Part shown: one piece after another, positions 42,185 to 42,967 of the stretch | Layout: every line of letters begins with the position of its first letter | Position numbering within the stretch: position 1 is the stretch's first letter | Assembly: GCA_023269545.1 (NCBI GenBank) | Contig: JAHFTB010000021.1 | Coordinates: 1-42,967 of the forward strand | From: Verrucomicrobiota bacterium | Lineage (GTDB): Bacteria > Verrucomicrobiota > Verrucomicrobiia > Chthoniobacterales > Xiphinematobacteraceae | Direction of reading: 5' to 3' | Length of the DNA: 42,967 nt | Position numbers and translations under genes: made by a program | The notes under the pieces: model-generated | Seen by the model: the letters and a program-made list of their open reading frames with translations, nothing else | What the model was told of the DNA's origin: nothing | Database searches by the model: none

Positions 42185-42273
42185 TCCTTTATCCGCGCGG
42201 CTTGCTTTACCGTGCGCATAAATTATGTGAACGCTCTTGCGAGTGGTAGTAGGCCATGAGATAGAAATGCATT

Positions 42274-42967
42274 ATGAATGCTGCGTATCTTCGGAAATCG
42301 GTTTTCGATTTGAGGCTGGTGACTTCTAAAATTCTTCTCTTACTCCTATTGCCTATCGCCTCAGCTTTTGCACAGCCATTTGCAGTTCCCCCATCTCCGA
42401 GTTCATCGCCACAAAAATCTTCCGGAAAGATTTCCAACAAGGACGCCATAGTAATTGTCTTGGGATACCATCGATTTGAAAACAGACCTAAGGACATGCT
42501 TGCAATCAATCCTCAGGCATTCCGAGAGCAAATGAAAATGCTCAAGGATAGTAGCATTCCCGTGATTCCCCTGAAGGATTTCCTTGCTTGGAAAAAAGGT
42601 GAAAAAGCGATTCCTCCCCGAAGCGTCCTGATCACCATCGATGATGGTTATGTTTCAGGATACCACGTAGCTTGGCCAATATTAAAGGAATTTGGATACC
42701 CTTTTGTCATGTATCCTTACACAAAATATATAGAAGTGGGAGGCAAGTCCGTGACTTGGCATCAACTCCAAGAAATGCGAGATGGCGGTGTCGAATTTGG
42801 AAGCCATAGCGTCTCCCATGATCACATGACTCATCCAAAGACACTAAAAGGCGGAGACTACCAAGAATGGCTCAAAAATGAATTATTTGGCTCCAAACAA
42901 ATATTGGAATCTCAACTCAATGTTCCCATCACCACCTTCGCATTTCCTTATGGTAATCACAAAACCG
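42274..42967 (+). CDS. Polysaccharide deacetylase, C-terminus outside the window
   Basis: The frame is open from the ATG at 42274 to the right edge, 231 residues. The N-terminus has a signal-like LLLLLLPIASAFA (about 20-32), then a Pro/Ser-rich linker. The NodB-type domain shows AIVIVLGYHRF, RSVLITIDDGYVSGY (metal-binding Asp pair), VEFGSHSVSHDHM (the HxxxH pair) and FAFPYGN. It deacetylates N-acetyl sugars of peptidoglycan or exopolysaccharide outside the cytoplasmic membrane. It follows purB on the same strand after 132 bases. The substrate is unknown. Confidence 0.85.
   Translation, partial: MNAAYLRKSVFDLRLVTSKILLLLLLPIASAFAQPFAVPPSPSSSPQKSSGKISNKDAIVIVLGYHRFENRPKDMLAINPQAFREQMKMLKDSSIPVIPLKDFLAWKKGEKAIPPRSVLITIDDGYVSGYHVAWPILKEFGYPFVMYPYTKYIEVGGKSVTWHQLQEMRDGGVEFGSHSVSHDHMTHPKTLKGGDYQEWLKNELFGSKQILESQLNVPITTFAFPYGNHKT

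Overview
The window is gene-dense bacterial chromosome. Envelope markers point to a Gram-negative organism: predicted lipoproteins, an L,D-transpeptidase, an MsbA-like ABC exporter, a polysaccharide deacetylase and type II secretion/type IV pilus assembly ATPases. My best guess is the PVC superphylum, probably Verrucomicrobiota. This is an overall impression and not a marker-based placement. Many genes lack an obvious Shine-Dalgarno and several appear to have very short leaders. I saw no rRNA, tRNA, CRISPR array or transposase gene. At least three loci look frameshifted (3125-3656, 29003-29257, 37489-37726) and small non-coding inverted-repeat elements are scattered between genes, so the genome may be eroding, as in host-associated lineages (inference).

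Layout. 1-1954: an AlgB/KinB-like two-component pair (kinase runs off the left edge). 2187-5386: three unrecognised, Ser-rich, membrane-inserting proteins without signal peptides, two of them apparent tandem paralogues. This is the least ordinary part of the window. 5507-9325: a secreted thioredoxin-fold-like protein, then a minus-strand housekeeping run adk-like, fmt, pyrH, frr, with a three-unit 89-bp repeat array between pyrH and frr. 9421-12659: two consecutive GspE/PilB ATPases. 12656-16802: a minus-strand group of an FmdB-type zinc ribbon, a zinc-ribbon membrane protein, a secreted protein and a GT-C-like membrane protein.

17034-23589: plus strand: L,D-transpeptidase, a sugar nucleotidyltransferase flanked by inverted copies of a short palindromic element, a secreted START-like protein, a Trm112-like protein, thrS without a TGS domain, infC with an apparent AUU start, a HAD phosphatase and a lipoprotein. 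23911-27784: minus-strand run hypothetical, prs, rplY, pth, rpsF, ssb. 27839-29002: pabB. 29003-31924: a decayed AraC-family regulator beside rhaA and rhaT. 32024-35714: zinc alcohol dehydrogenase, divergent from sufS-sufU-hydrolase. 35873-39539 (minus): Gfo/Idh/MocA oxidoreductase overlapping an UPF0303 gene, and an ABC exporter. 39742-42967: DUF502 membrane protein, a small unknown protein, purB and a truncated polysaccharide deacetylase.

Connections. The prs-rplY-pth-rpsF-ssb and adk-fmt-pyrH-frr runs join nucleotide supply with translation. sufS and sufU overlap by one base and form a cysteine desulfurase/sulfur acceptor pair. rhaA and rhaT provide rhamnose uptake and isomerisation, but no kinase or aldolase is present here and the neighbouring regulator is broken. 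The best leads for new biology are the 2187-5386 cluster and the two families of small intergenic elements.
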